From contig PUNT01000193.1 of the NCBI GenBank assembly GCA_003551905.1, positions 1 through 45,157 on the forward strand: a stretch of 45,157 nucleotides of DNA, given 5' to 3'. The stretch comes from Halanaerobiales bacterium. Its GTDB lineage: Bacteria; Bacillota; Halanaerobiia; B1SED10-174. Made by a program: the position numbers and the translations under genes. A model generated the notes under the pieces. That model was not told the DNA's origin, ran no database searches, and worked only from the letters and a program-made list of their open reading frames with translations. Positions 27,281-36,963 of the stretch are shown one piece after another; position 1 is the first letter of the stretch, and each line of letters starts with the position of its first letter.

Positions 27281-28271
27281 GCTGGGACCTGGAAAGCTGA
27301 AGAGGTTGGTACTGGATCAACTGGCTTCTAAACATGATGATGTTCTCCTGTCTCCCTCCCTTGGTGAAGATGCCAGTGTAATTGATTTTGGTGAAAATGT
27401 TTGTGTTGTCTCCACTGATCCTATAACCGGTGCTCTGGAGAATATGGGGCGCCTGGCAGTTCATGTGGCCTGTAATGATATTGCTGCTACTGGTGCAGTA
27501 CCCCTGGGCATACAGGTAGCCCTGCTCCTGCCTGTGGGAAGTGGGGATCAGGACATTGAGACCATCATGGCCGATATTGAAAGAGAGGCCCGGGCTTTGA
27601 ATATACAGATCTTAGGTGGGCACACGGAGATTACCTCAGCAGTTAAACAGAATGTGGTGGTACTTACTGCCCTGGGGAAAGCCGGGCGAGGTGAATTTAT
27701 TCCTTCAGGAGGGGCACAGCCCGGGGATAAGATTATTCTAACCAAGGGTGTTGGGTTAGAAGGAGCCGGGATATTGGCCAGCGATTATGGGCAGCTCCTG
27801 AAGGAAAAAGGAGTATCTCAGAAAGCTATAAAAAAAGCTAGAAAATTCTTTGACCAAATCAGCGTTGTTCCGGAGGGTATTATAGGTGCCCGGCACAAGG
27901 TTACTGCCATGCATGATGTAACGGAGGGAGGGGTAATAGGGGCGATTTATGAGATGGTTTCAGCTGCTAAAAGAGGATTTATTGTCTGGGAGGAGAAGAT
28001 ATATATACCTGAGGCAGTTAAAGAGATCTGTCTGGCGCTCCAAATTGATCCCCTGCGGATTATTTCATCCGGAGCCATGCTCATGACTTCACCAAACCCG
28101 GAAGCAGTAATAGATGCTCTAGAAGATGAAGGAATTAAAACTTCAGTAATCGGTGAAATTAGGGAGGAAGGGCGTAAGTTAATAAGAAAAGACAATAGAC
28201 AAGAGGATATAAAGGAGTTTCCCCGGGATGAACTGTGGCGTTTTATTCAGGAAGTGGGAGAGGGGGATTGA
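27267..28271 (+). CDS. AIR synthase-related protein (HypE/ThiL/PurM superfamily)
   Basis: 'SLGEDASVIDFGE', 'HVACNDIAATGAVPLGI', 'ILGGHTEIT', 'AMHDVTEGGVIGAIYEM'. Confidence 0.85.
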   Translation: METGKLGPGKLKRLVLDQLASKHDDVLLSPSLGEDASVIDFGENVCVVSTDPITGALENMGRLAVHVACNDIAATGAVPLGIQVALLLPVGSGDQDIETIMADIEREARALNIQILGGHTEITSAVKQNVVVLTALGKAGRGEFIPSGGAQPGDKIILTKGVGLEGAGILASDYGQLLKEKGVSQKAIKKARKFFDQISVVPEGIIGARHKVTAMHDVTEGGVIGAIYEMVSAAKRGFIVWEEKIYIPEAVKEICLALQIDPLRIISSGAMLMTSPNPEAVIDALEDEGIKTSVIGEIREEGRKLIRKDNRQEDIKEFPRDELWRFIQEVGEGD

Positions 28272-28300
28272 TAGGTAAGGAGTAATATGGGAAAATATGG

Positions 28301-28329
28301 TTGACCAAACATAGTTTTCCTGGTATACT
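28301..28329 (+). promoter_or_regulatory. SigA-like promoter TTGACC-N17-TATACT upstream of spoVG
   Basis: Near-consensus hexamers, exact 17-nt spacer. Confidence 0.65.
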
Positions 28330-28364
28330 GGTCATACATAACCTACATGGAGGGGGTACACTAA

Positions 28365-28628
28365 TTGAAAGTAACAGAAGTACAGGTGCGGAAAGTGGAC
28401 CGGGATAATAAAACCAGAGCATATGTAACAATTACCTTTGATGATTGCTTCGTTGTCAGGGATATCAGGGTTGTTGAAGGTAGAGAAGGAATGTTTATAG
28501 CTATGCCAAGCAAGAAACGGCCTAATGGTCAGTTCCGGGATATTGCTCATCCCATTAATTCTGAAACCAGGAAGATGATTGAAGATGCTGTCCTGGCTGA
28601 GTATGAAACCCAGGGGGATGGGGAATAA
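28365..28628 (+). CDS. spoVG: Septation regulator SpoVG
   Basis: TTG start; 'MKVTEVQVRKVDRDNKTRAYVTITFDDCFVVRDIRVVEGREGMFIAMPSKK'. Confidence 0.97.
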   Translation: MKVTEVQVRKVDRDNKTRAYVTITFDDCFVVRDIRVVEGREGMFIAMPSKKRPNGQFRDIAHPINSETRKMIEDAVLAEYETQGDGE

Positions 28629-28706
28629 GCACACAACAGGCTGTTGGCAAATGTCAGCAGCCTTTACTTTTTGTAATTACAATTTTTGTAAGCAGGAGTT
28701 GAATAG

Positions 28707-29399
28707 ATGACCGAGAAGGTTTCTATCAGTCAATATAATCCCAGAGATACCCCAGAAGTTCTGCGCATTTTTGCTGATACTGCCTTCATGGGCGAACCGG
28801 TAGAGATTTTTTTCCCTGCCAGGAGTTTTTTTAGCTACTGTTCTCTGGCCTATTACCTTAAGTATTACCCTTCATGGATTTTCGTTGCCAGGGATGAAAA
28901 TAGCAGCAGGCTGGCTGGTTATATATGCGGTAGCTTTTCTTCAAGATTGTCTTTTCTCCGTTTCCTTTTGATTCTGCCGGGCATTGTTAGCCGGTTTTTA
29001 AATCCATACCTTGTTTTTAACTGGCGGAGCTGGTATTTTTTTTACCGGTTGCTCATGTCCTTTTTTCGAAGGGAACTCACTTTGCCCGGGAAAAACATCA
29101 AGGAGCAAAACCCGGCTCACCTGCATATAAATATTGATAAAACCTACCGGGGGCGGGGCTTGGGTCATAGGCTGATGGAAAGATTCCTGGCTCACCTGCA
29201 AGTCCGGAAAGTGCCAGGGGTTTACCTGCGAACCTACTGCCGGCGCCAGGATGCTCCCAATGTCAGGTTCTTTTCTGATTGTGGCTTTAAGGAGGTGGAT
29301 AGAAGAAAGGTTACCCTATTTACCCATGTTACCCAGGAGGAAGTAGTACTTGTCACCATGGTTAAGGATCTCAAAGGAGGAAATATTGTTGCTTCTTAA
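28707..29399 (+). CDS. GNAT-family N-acetyltransferase
   Basis: 'HLHINIDKTYRGRGLGHRLMERFLAHL' acetyl-CoA binding motif. Confidence 0.8.
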   Translation: MTEKVSISQYNPRDTPEVLRIFADTAFMGEPVEIFFPARSFFSYCSLAYYLKYYPSWIFVARDENSSRLAGYICGSFSSRLSFLRFLLILPGIVSRFLNPYLVFNWRSWYFFYRLLMSFFRRELTLPGKNIKEQNPAHLHINIDKTYRGRGLGHRLMERFLAHLQVRKVPGVYLRTYCRRQDAPNVRFFSDCGFKEVDRRKVTLFTHVTQEEVVLVTMVKDLKGGNIVAS

Positions 29400-30264
29400 A
29401 ACCATGATCTTAACCTCTTTGTTTGTGCTCTTGGTTATTTTTATATCCATTTTTACCGGTCGTGTCGTTGCATTTCGGGTTAAAAACCAGTTTTGGCAGA
29501 GAATAATACGGGGCTGGCTGCCTGTTATTCTCATAGTTTGCATACTCATAGGCAGCTTTTATTACTACGTGTACTACGGGTTTGGCCATCAGGCTGACAT
29601 ATACAGGAGAGCTGACACGGCAGAAAAAATAGTTGCCATAACTTTCGACGATGGTCCCAGCCGTGATTACACACCACTAATTCTGGATATTCTCAAAGAA
29701 TATAATGTGCCAGCGGCTTTTTTCCTGGTTGGCTCTCAGGTGGAAAAATATCCGGAAATTGCCCTGCGTATAGTGGAAGAAGGCCATGAGGTTGGCAATC
29801 ATACCTTTGATCATGTTCATGTCCCCACAACTCCAGCCACAGAACTGGCTGCACAGATAATGAGAACCAACATGGAAATACTCATGGCTACCGGTGAATA
29901 CCCCCACTATATCAGGCCTCCCCGGGGTTTCTATGATGCCAGGTTTCGACGTTTGGCTGAGCTCATGGGACAGGAAATAGTCCTATGGACTCTTTCCAGC
30001 CAGGACTGGCGCCCCGGCATGACCCCTGACAGGATTGCCAGTCGGGTGCTATCACTGGTAAAACCCGGCCAGATCATCCTCTTTCACGATAGCGGGGCTC
30101 TTTTGAAAAATGAGGGTGCCAGCCGCCTGGCTACAGTTCAAGCACTGCCCATAATAATTCATGGGCTTCTGGAAAAGGGTTTTGAGATTGTCAGCCTGGA
30201 GGAACTCCTGAAGCAGGGAGTGCCGGAGAAAGATCTAATATGGGATGATGAGGTTACTTACTAG
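29389..30264 (+). CDS. Membrane-anchored polysaccharide deacetylase (NodB/CE4)
   Basis: 'AITFDDGPSRDYTPLILDIL', 'GHEVGNHTFDH', 'RPPRG'; TTG 29389 behind aaaggagg is the likely start (ORF track extends to 29350). Confidence 0.88.
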   Translation: MLLKTMILTSLFVLLVIFISIFTGRVVAFRVKNQFWQRIIRGWLPVILIVCILIGSFYYYVYYGFGHQADIYRRADTAEKIVAITFDDGPSRDYTPLILDILKEYNVPAAFFLVGSQVEKYPEIALRIVEEGHEVGNHTFDHVHVPTTPATELAAQIMRTNMEILMATGEYPHYIRPPRGFYDARFRRLAELMGQEIVLWTLSSQDWRPGMTPDRIASRVLSLVKPGQIILFHDSGALLKNEGASRLATVQALPIIIHGLLEKGFEIVSLEELLKQGVPEKDLIWDDEVTY

Positions 30265-30276
30265 CTTTTCCCGGGG

Positions 30277-30305
30277 TTGCCCAGGAGGGAATTGTCTGGT
30301 ATAAT
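30277..30305 (+). promoter_or_regulatory. Candidate SigA promoter TTGCCC-N17-TATAAT upstream of glmU
   Basis: Exact TATAAT, 17-nt spacer. Confidence 0.5.
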
Positions 30306-30341
30306 TATGAATGGGAAAAAACCCCTTCTCTAGCTGGTTAC

Positions 30342-30365
30342 AGGAGCTGTGACTGCTCCTTTTTC
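30342..30365 (+). terminator. Intrinsic terminator-like hairpin in the glmU leader
   Basis: AGGAGC-tgtgact-GCTCCT-TTTT between the predicted promoter and the glmU start. Confidence 0.55.
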
Positions 30366-30403
30366 TAATTGTATTTTCCTAATAGGAAGGAGAGGGGTGA
30401 AGG

Positions 30404-31792
30404 GTGGTTTGTATGGAACATCCTCTGGCAGTTGTCATCCTGGCTGCCGGTAAAGGTACCAGGATGAAATCAAAAAAGCCCAAGGTATTGCATAGTCTCC
30501 TGGGCCGCTCCATGATCGAATATGTTGTTGATACTGCACTATCATTACAACCTCAGTTTGTGGGTGTAGTTATCGGCTATGAAGGTCATGCGGTTAAAAA
30601 AGAATTACAGGATAAACCTGTTTCCTTTATAGAGCAGAATGAGCAACTGGGTACCGGCCATGCTCTCATGCAAGCTGCTTCAGATCTGGGAGATTTTTCC
30701 GGTATGGTTCTCTGTATTAATGGTGATACCCCCCTTCTGCAGCCCCAAACCCTGCAAAGCATGGTGGAAAAGCATGGGGAAGAAAAAGTTAAAGCCAGTG
30801 TTCTAACCACGGAGCTGGAGACCCCCCATGGCTACGGACGGGTCATTAGGGATGAAAATACCACACTATTAAAAGCAATAATAGAAGAGAAAGATCTTCC
30901 GGATGAGTATGGAAGCATTAAAGAAATCAATGCCGGCAGCTATGTGTTTGACAGTCCTTCTATATTCCAGGTCCTGAGGAAAATCGATAATGATAATGCC
31001 CAGGGTGAATATTACATTACCGATGTGGTGGCGGTGTGGTCCCGGGAGGGCAAGAAGGTTCGGGCTCATAAGGCTGAAAATTATCAGGAGATACTGGGGA
31101 TTAATGACAGAGCAGAGCTGGCCCGGGTTGAGAAGCTCATGCTGAAAGAGATTATCAATGCTCATATGCGAGAAGGGGTAAGAATAGAAGATCCAGACCA
31201 CACCTATATAGAGCCTCAGGTTAAGATCGGACCGGATACAGTTATTCGCCCTGGTTGTTTTTTACAGGGGGAGACAGAGGTTGCCAAAGAGGCAATAATC
31301 GGCCCCCATACCACCCTAATTGATTCCCGGGTAGGGGCCAGAAGCCAGATTATTTCTTCATATGTAAACCAGGCAACTCTAGGCCAGGATTGCAATGTGG
31401 GGCCTTATGCCCATCTGCGACCAGAGACAGTGCTGGCAGAAGGAGTAAAGGTGGGAGATTTTGTGGAAATCAAGAAATCCACCATTGGCAGAGGTAGCAA
31501 GGTTCCCCACCTCAGCTATGTAGGTGATGCAGTTATTGGTCCTGGCTGCAATATTGGCGCAGGCACCATCGTGGCCAATTATGATGGTAAGGAGAAACAC
31601 AAGACAGAAATTGGTGAAGGAGTGTTTATTGGCAGCAATACTACCCTAATAGCTCCGGTGAAGCTAGGTCCTGGCGCAGCTACCGGGGCCGGTGCTGTAG
31701 TAACAAGGGATGTTCCTGCCAATACTACCGTGGTAGGGGTACCAGCACGGCCGTTTGAGCGTAGAGAAAAAGGAAAGACAGATAAAATGTAA
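30404..31792 (+). CDS. glmU: Bifunctional UDP-N-acetylglucosamine pyrophosphorylase / GlcN-1-P acetyltransferase
   Basis: 'VVILAAGKGTRMKSKKPKVLHSLLGRSMI', 'GNGDTP'-type motif INGDTPLL, C-terminal left-handed beta-helix; GTG 30404 or ATG 30413 start. Confidence 0.96.
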   Translation: MVCMEHPLAVVILAAGKGTRMKSKKPKVLHSLLGRSMIEYVVDTALSLQPQFVGVVIGYEGHAVKKELQDKPVSFIEQNEQLGTGHALMQAASDLGDFSGMVLCINGDTPLLQPQTLQSMVEKHGEEKVKASVLTTELETPHGYGRVIRDENTTLLKAIIEEKDLPDEYGSIKEINAGSYVFDSPSIFQVLRKIDNDNAQGEYYITDVVAVWSREGKKVRAHKAENYQEILGINDRAELARVEKLMLKEIINAHMREGVRIEDPDHTYIEPQVKIGPDTVIRPGCFLQGETEVAKEAIIGPHTTLIDSRVGARSQIISSYVNQATLGQDCNVGPYAHLRPETVLAEGVKVGDFVEIKKSTIGRGSKVPHLSYVGDAVIGPGCNIGAGTIVANYDGKEKHKTEIGEGVFIGSNTTLIAPVKLGPGAATGAGAVVTRDVPANTTVVGVPARPFERREKGKTDKM

Positions 31793-31824
31793 AACTTTTC
31801 AACAAGGGAAGGAGTCGGTAGGTA

Positions 31825-32502
31825 ATGGAAAGGCTTAGTTTAGAAGCAGAATTGCGAAAGGAGACCGGCAAAGGGCATGCTCGCAGGATGCGAAGAGAAG
31901 GCTATGTGCCTGCAGTCCTCTATGGCAAAGAGCGAGATTCAGTTTCTTTGAAGATTTCAGAGAAGGTTCTTTCAGGAAGTTTGCGGAGCAATGCTATTAT
32001 TGACCTCACCATAAAATCAGGCAGGAAAAAGGATAAAGCCGTGGTCATGATTAAAGATCTGCAAAAGGATGTTATTAAAGGACACCTGATCCATGCAGAC
32101 TTCCATGAAATTTCTCTGGAGGAAAAGATGATTGCATCGGTATCTTTGCATCTCATAGGAGAACCTGCAGGAGTGAAAGAAGGCGGTATTCTCTCTCAAG
32201 CTCTCAGGGAAGTGGATGTGGAGTGTTTGCCAACGGATATTCCCTCCTGGCTGGAGGTTGATATATCTCACCTGGAGGTAGGAGATTCGTTAAATGTCAG
32301 TGAAATTGAGACCCCTGAAGGAGTAACTATAGTCACTGAGGGAGATGAAACTGTTGTTTCTGTCGTATTGCCCACCATAGAGGAAGAGCCAGAAGAGGTA
32401 GAAGAGGAGGAAGACCTGGATCAGGAGCCAGCTGTTATTGGCGAAGAAGAGGACGAAGAAGAAGCAGCAGAGGAAGCAGGAGAAACCAGGGAAGAAGATT
32501 AA
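31825..32502 (+). CDS. ctc: 50S ribosomal protein L25/general stress protein Ctc with long acidic tail
   Basis: 'LEAELRKETGKGHARRMRREGYVPAVLYGKE', 'HADFHEIS'; acidic C-terminus. Confidence 0.95.
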   Translation: MERLSLEAELRKETGKGHARRMRREGYVPAVLYGKERDSVSLKISEKVLSGSLRSNAIIDLTIKSGRKKDKAVVMIKDLQKDVIKGHLIHADFHEISLEEKMIASVSLHLIGEPAGVKEGGILSQALREVDVECLPTDIPSWLEVDISHLEVGDSLNVSEIETPEGVTIVTEGDETVVSVVLPTIEEEPEEVEEEEDLDQEPAVIGEEEDEEEAAEEAGETREED

Positions 32503-32549
32503 TATACCTGTAGTGCAGTCATATTGCACTGCAAGGTGTGGTGAAATTT

Positions 32550-33125
32550 ATGAAACTAGTGGTAGGTCTGGGGAATCCAGGCCAGAAGTATGAAAATACA
32601 AGGCACAATATTGGTTTTCGCATGGTTGCACTGCTGGCAAAAGAACATGGAATCAGGCTGGGTGAGAACCGCTGCTGTGCAGTTACCGGCAGGGGTTCAA
32701 TTAATGGAGTTGATATCATTATCGCCAGGCCAATGACTTACATGAACAGGAGCGGATTGAGCTGCCGGTGCCTTGGTTTCCATCACTCTGTGTCACCCGG
32801 GGATTTTATCATGGTTTATGACGATGTAGATCTTCCTCCGGGACAGTTGCGTTTTCGTCTTTCAGGTGGACATGGAGGCCATAAAGGCATGTTATCTGTT
32901 ATCTCTCACTTGAAAACCTGCCATATACCCCGGATAAGATTGGGTATAGGGCGGCCGGTAGCTGGAGAGGTCTCAGATTATGTTTTAGGACCTTTCAGCA
33001 TGGTTGAGGAGAAAGAATTAAAGAGGACTGAAGAAAAATTTCTGACAGGGATTGAAGCTTATCTGGGCAAAGGTGTGCAGGAGGCCATGACAATTATGAA
33101 TAGACGGGAATATAATAATCCATGA
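32550..33125 (+). CDS. pth: Peptidyl-tRNA hydrolase
   Basis: 'MKLVVGLGNPGQKYENTRHNIGF', 'RPMTYMNRSG', 'YDDVDLPPGQLRFRLSGGHGGHKGM'; ATG 32550 preferred to ORF-track start 32538. Confidence 0.96.
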   Translation: MKLVVGLGNPGQKYENTRHNIGFRMVALLAKEHGIRLGENRCCAVTGRGSINGVDIIIARPMTYMNRSGLSCRCLGFHHSVSPGDFIMVYDDVDLPPGQLRFRLSGGHGGHKGMLSVISHLKTCHIPRIRLGIGRPVAGEVSDYVLGPFSMVEEKELKRTEEKFLTGIEAYLGKGVQEAMTIMNRREYNNP

Positions 33126-33217
33126 ACGTGTAAAATATAAGAGGTAAATTAAACCCCCGGCTGCTGAGCTGCCGGGGTTAGGATTATTGTACCGGTTTGG
33201 AGGAGGTCCGGCTCATT

Positions 33218-36200
33218 ATGCAGGATTTTTTGAAGAATGAAAAATCTTTCAAAACGATAAAAGAATTACTGACTGGCAGGAATACAGTTCTGTCTACAGA
33301 CCTGGAGGGCGGGGCTAAATCCTTTGTAATCTGGACGTTGAACCGGACATTGAATAAGCAAATGCTCTTAATTGTACCCGGCCCCCAGGAAGCCCAGGAA
33401 CTTTTTGAAGATTTGTTGCAGTACGATGGGGAGAAAGTGCTGCACTTTCCAGCCCAGGAAGTGCTGCCCCATGAGAAAATTCCTGCTGATATTTCGCTAT
33501 GCCGGGAACGTCAGGAAGTCTTGGAAAAGCTAGCCTTCCAGGAGGATGATTATGTTGTCATAACCTGTGTGCAGGCTTTGCTGCAGGGGGTTGTACCACC
33601 AGATGCTTATAAATCAGGAGCCCTGGAACTGGAAAAGGGCACCCTGTTTTCCCAGGATCACCTGATACGCAGGCTGTTTCAAGCTGGTTATGAACGGGTC
33701 CATCAGGTGGAAAATCAGGGACAGTATGCCCAGAGGGGAGGCATTGTGGACATCTTCCCCCTGACATTTGATCAACCCCTGCGGGTGGAATATTTTGGTG
33801 ATGAGATTGATTCTCTTCGCTGGTTTGATGTGGCAACACAACGTTCGCTGGAAAAAATCAATAGGGTCGTTGTTCCTCCTGCAGGAGAAAATTACTATTC
33901 TGTGGAGCTATTGAATCAGGGAAAAAAGAGAATCAGAGCCGATCTAGATAAAGCACAGCAACAACTTAAAAAGGATGGCAAGGATAAGGAAGCAAAAGAA
34001 TTGTATGAAAGGGTTCAGGATGATCTGCAGATTCTCTCCAAAGGAAATCTAAAGGAGGGCCTGGGTCAGTACCTTCCATATATTTATGGGGAAATGACCA
34101 GCATCCTAGATTATCTCCATGAACCGGTTGTTGTTTTCAACTATCCTGAGTTTATCAACAGCCGAGCCAGGAATTTCTCCCTGGAGATGGGAGAAACGCA
34201 AGTTTCTTTGCTGGAGCAGGGCAGCATACTGCCTGGTTACCAAAGATGTTTTCATGATCTTAATGATATTCTTTTAGATCTTATTTCCTGTCCTGTCCTG
34301 CTTTTGGGTCAATCCCCCCCGGATGAATGGGATCTTTTTGTAAGCAGGGAGGTGGAGGTACCCTGTGGTGCAGTTCCCAGTTTCAATGGTCGCCTGGATG
34401 AATTTGCCAGCCGGGTAAAACAGGAAATTGAAGAAGGGTACCGGGTAGTTGTGAGCATGAATACCAGGGCCAGGTGTGAGAAAATTGCCCAGTATCTCCA
34501 CGAGAAGGGAATAGAGTATACCATTCATACTCAGGGGCAGGGGAAGTTTGCTGCAGGCCTGGTTAATTTAATAATTTCCACCATCAGCGAGGGTTTTTTC
34601 CTGGGAACTGCTGGCCTGGTTCTCCACACCGAAAAAGAGATTTTGGGTAAGCAAAAAATACGCAAGAAGAAAGTTCAGGATTTACAGGAAGGCATGCAAA
34701 TATCATCTCTAAATGAACTGGAACCCGGGGATTATGTAGTTCACGAAAATCATGGTATAGGCAGGTACCTGGGCATAAGGACGGAAGAAGTTCTGGGTGT
34801 TCATCAGGATTACCTGGTTATCAAATATGCCGGTGAAGATCGCCTGTATGTTCCTACCCATCAGGTTCACCTCATTCAGAAATATATTGGGGTGGAAGAA
34901 CAGCCTCCCCGGCTGTATCGCCTGGGGGGAGGAGAATGGAACCGGGTCAAAAAGAAGGTTAAGGAATCAGTACAGGAGATGGCAGTGGGATTGCTAAAAC
35001 TGTATGCTCGCCGACAGGCTGTTGAAGGCTATAGTTTTTCCCCGGACATGGTCTGGCAAAAAGATTTTGAGAGTACTTTTCCCTATGAGGAAACGCCGGA
35101 TCAGGAGAAGGCCATACATGATATAAAAAATGACATGGAGGATAGTAAGCCCATGGACCGGCTCCTGTGCGGAGATGTAGGTTATGGAAAAACCGAGGTT
35201 GCCATCAGGGCTTCTTTCAAGGCAGTTATGGATGGTAAGCAGGTTGCACTCCTGGTTCCCACAACCATTTTAGCTCAACAGCATTACAATACGTTCAAGG
35301 AACGGTTTGAAGATTACCCCATTAACCTGGAAATGCTCTCCAGGTTCCGTAATCCCCGGCAGCAGAAGGAGATAATTAAAAAAGTAAGGCGAGGCGATGT
35401 GGATATTGTAATAGGTACTCACCGTCTATTGTCTCAGGATGTTACCTTTTTTGACCTTGGCCTTCTCATTGTTGATGAAGAACAGCGTTTTGGTGTTGTT
35501 CATAAAGAAAGACTGAAGGAATTAAAGAGCAATGTAGATGTTCTTACCCTGACAGCCACACCTATTCCCCGAACTCTGCACATGGCCATGGTGGGTGTTC
35601 GGAATATGAGTTTGATTGAAACTCCTCCTCAGGACAGATATCCTATCAGGACCTATGTCCGGGAATATAACAGGGATTTAATCAGGGATGCCATAAGAAG
35701 AGAGATGGCTCGAGATGGTCAGGTTTACTTTGTTCACAATAGGGTTGAAGACATCCGGGAAAGGGCCCGGGAAATACAGGAACTGGTCCCTGAAGCTCGT
35801 ATAGTCATTGCCCATGGTCAGATGCCAGAAGCTCAGCTAGAAAAACTGATGCTGAATTTCTTTCAAGGAGAGTATGATGTGCTGGTCTGTACCACCATAA
35901 TTGAGACCGGCATGGATATTACCAATGTCAATACTATAATAGTAAATAATGCAGATCACATGGGGCTGGCCCAGCTGTACCAGCTCCGGGGTAGGGTAGG
36001 ACGCTCCAACCGGGTTGCCTATGCCTATCTTCTCTACAAACAGGACAAAGCCCTTTCGGAAACATCAGAAAAGCGTCTGCAGGCCATAAAAGAATTTACA
36101 AGCCTGGGTTCTGGCTTTAAGCTGGCCATGCGGGACCTGGAGATAAGGGGGGCAGGAAATTTACTTGGCCCGGAACAGCATGGTCATATTGCAGCGGTTG

Positions 36201-36709
36201 GATTTTCCCTCTACTGCAAGCTTCTGGAGGAAACAGTTAACGAGCTTACCGGCCAGGAAAAAGAAACTCGCACCGAAGATATTGTTGTGGATACTGACTG
36301 GGACGCTTATATCCCAGAAAACTATATACCTGATACCAGGCAAAAAATAGAAATATATAAGAAAATTTCCCGGATCAAATCTGAGGAAGATCGGCAGGAT
36401 CTTTACGAAGAGATACTGGACCGTTTTGGTGATCCTCCCCGGCCGGTTCTCAACCTATTGCAGATTGCCAGGCTCAGGGTTCTAGCCCAGGAAAAAGGTC
36501 TCAAGGAACTGAAACTTAAAGGGCAAAAAGGCGAAATTCTCCTTACTCCTACCCCTTCCCTGGGGGATAAGGTTGTTGCCCTGGGAGAGAAGTACAACCG
36601 CAGGCTTCGAGTGAGAGGGAGTCGGAACCCCAAGCTATTTATCAACCTGAATGGCTTGCAGGAAAAAGAAGCCCGGGATATTCTGGAAGATGTTTTAGTA
36701 AATCTGTAG
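33218..36709 (+). CDS. mfd: Transcription-repair coupling factor
   Basis: CarD-like RID 'GDYVVHENHGIGRYLG', RecG-like helicase 'LLCGDVGYGKTEVAIRASFKAV', 'IVDEEQRFGVVHKE'; start at ATG 33218 after ggaggagg. Confidence 0.97.
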   Translation: MQDFLKNEKSFKTIKELLTGRNTVLSTDLEGGAKSFVIWTLNRTLNKQMLLIVPGPQEAQELFEDLLQYDGEKVLHFPAQEVLPHEKIPADISLCRERQEVLEKLAFQEDDYVVITCVQALLQGVVPPDAYKSGALELEKGTLFSQDHLIRRLFQAGYERVHQVENQGQYAQRGGIVDIFPLTFDQPLRVEYFGDEIDSLRWFDVATQRSLEKINRVVVPPAGENYYSVELLNQGKKRIRADLDKAQQQLKKDGKDKEAKELYERVQDDLQILSKGNLKEGLGQYLPYIYGEMTSILDYLHEPVVVFNYPEFINSRARNFSLEMGETQVSLLEQGSILPGYQRCFHDLNDILLDLISCPVLLLGQSPPDEWDLFVSREVEVPCGAVPSFNGRLDEFASRVKQEIEEGYRVVVSMNTRARCEKIAQYLHEKGIEYTIHTQGQGKFAAGLVNLIISTISEGFFLGTAGLVLHTEKEILGKQKIRKKKVQDLQEGMQISSLNELEPGDYVVHENHGIGRYLGIRTEEVLGVHQDYLVIKYAGEDRLYVPTHQVHLIQKYIGVEEQPPRLYRLGGGEWNRVKKKVKESVQEMAVGLLKLYARRQAVEGYSFSPDMVWQKDFESTFPYEETPDQEKAIHDIKNDMEDSKPMDRLLCGDVGYGKTEVAIRASFKAVMDGKQVALLVPTTILAQQHYNTFKERFEDYPINLEMLSRFRNPRQQKEIIKKVRRGDVDIVIGTHRLLSQDVTFFDLGLLIVDEEQRFGVVHKERLKELKSNVDVLTLTATPIPRTLHMAMVGVRNMSLIETPPQDRYPIRTYVREYNRDLIRDAIRREMARDGQVYFVHNRVEDIRERAREIQELVPEARIVIAHGQMPEAQLEKLMLNFFQGEYDVLVCTTIIETGMDITNVNTIIVNNADHMGLAQLYQLRGRVGRSNRVAYAYLLYKQDKALSETSEKRLQAIKEFTSLGSGFKLAMRDLEIRGAGNLLGPEQHGHIAAVGFSLYCKLLEETVNELTGQEKETRTEDIVVDTDWDAYIPENYIPDTRQKIEIYKKISRIKSEEDRQDLYEEILDRFGDPPRPVLNLLQIARLRVLAQEKGLKELKLKGQKGEILLTPTPSLGDKVVALGEKYNRRLRVRGSRNPKLFINLNGLQEKEARDILEDVLVNL

Positions 36710-36729
36710 CTGACATTTTATTATAATGG

Positions 36730-36762
36730 TGGCTCCTGATAGTTGGCAGGAGCCATTTTTTT
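36730..36762 (+). terminator. Rho-independent terminator after mfd
   Basis: TGGCTCCTG-atagttgg-CAGGAGCCA-TTTTTTT. Confidence 0.85.
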
Positions 36763-36963
36763 ATCTGCTAGGTTACTAGAAGTTCTGCATGAAATTTTTA
36801 AAATTGGGTAATATACCTTTAAAGGTAGGACCATTCTCCCAGAAAACAGGGTATAAAGAATGGTGAGAGACCATATACTAACTCTGAAGGGAATATCTTT
36901 AAAGGAGGTGAATTCTGGTTACAATCTATCGCTAGCTCAGTAGATTTGTTAACCAGAACGTTA

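Noticed and set aside
33149-33180. aacccccggctgctgagctgccggggtt hairpin upstream of mfd as a regulatory switch
   Set aside because: Strong stem but no U-tract and no competing pairing seen; more simply a weak terminator or processing hairpin after pth.
36908-36943. Possible GTG-initiated leader peptide MNSGYNLSLAQ before spoVT
   Set aside because: The GTG overlaps the SD itself, leaving no spacing for initiation; kept only as part of the detached-SD observation.
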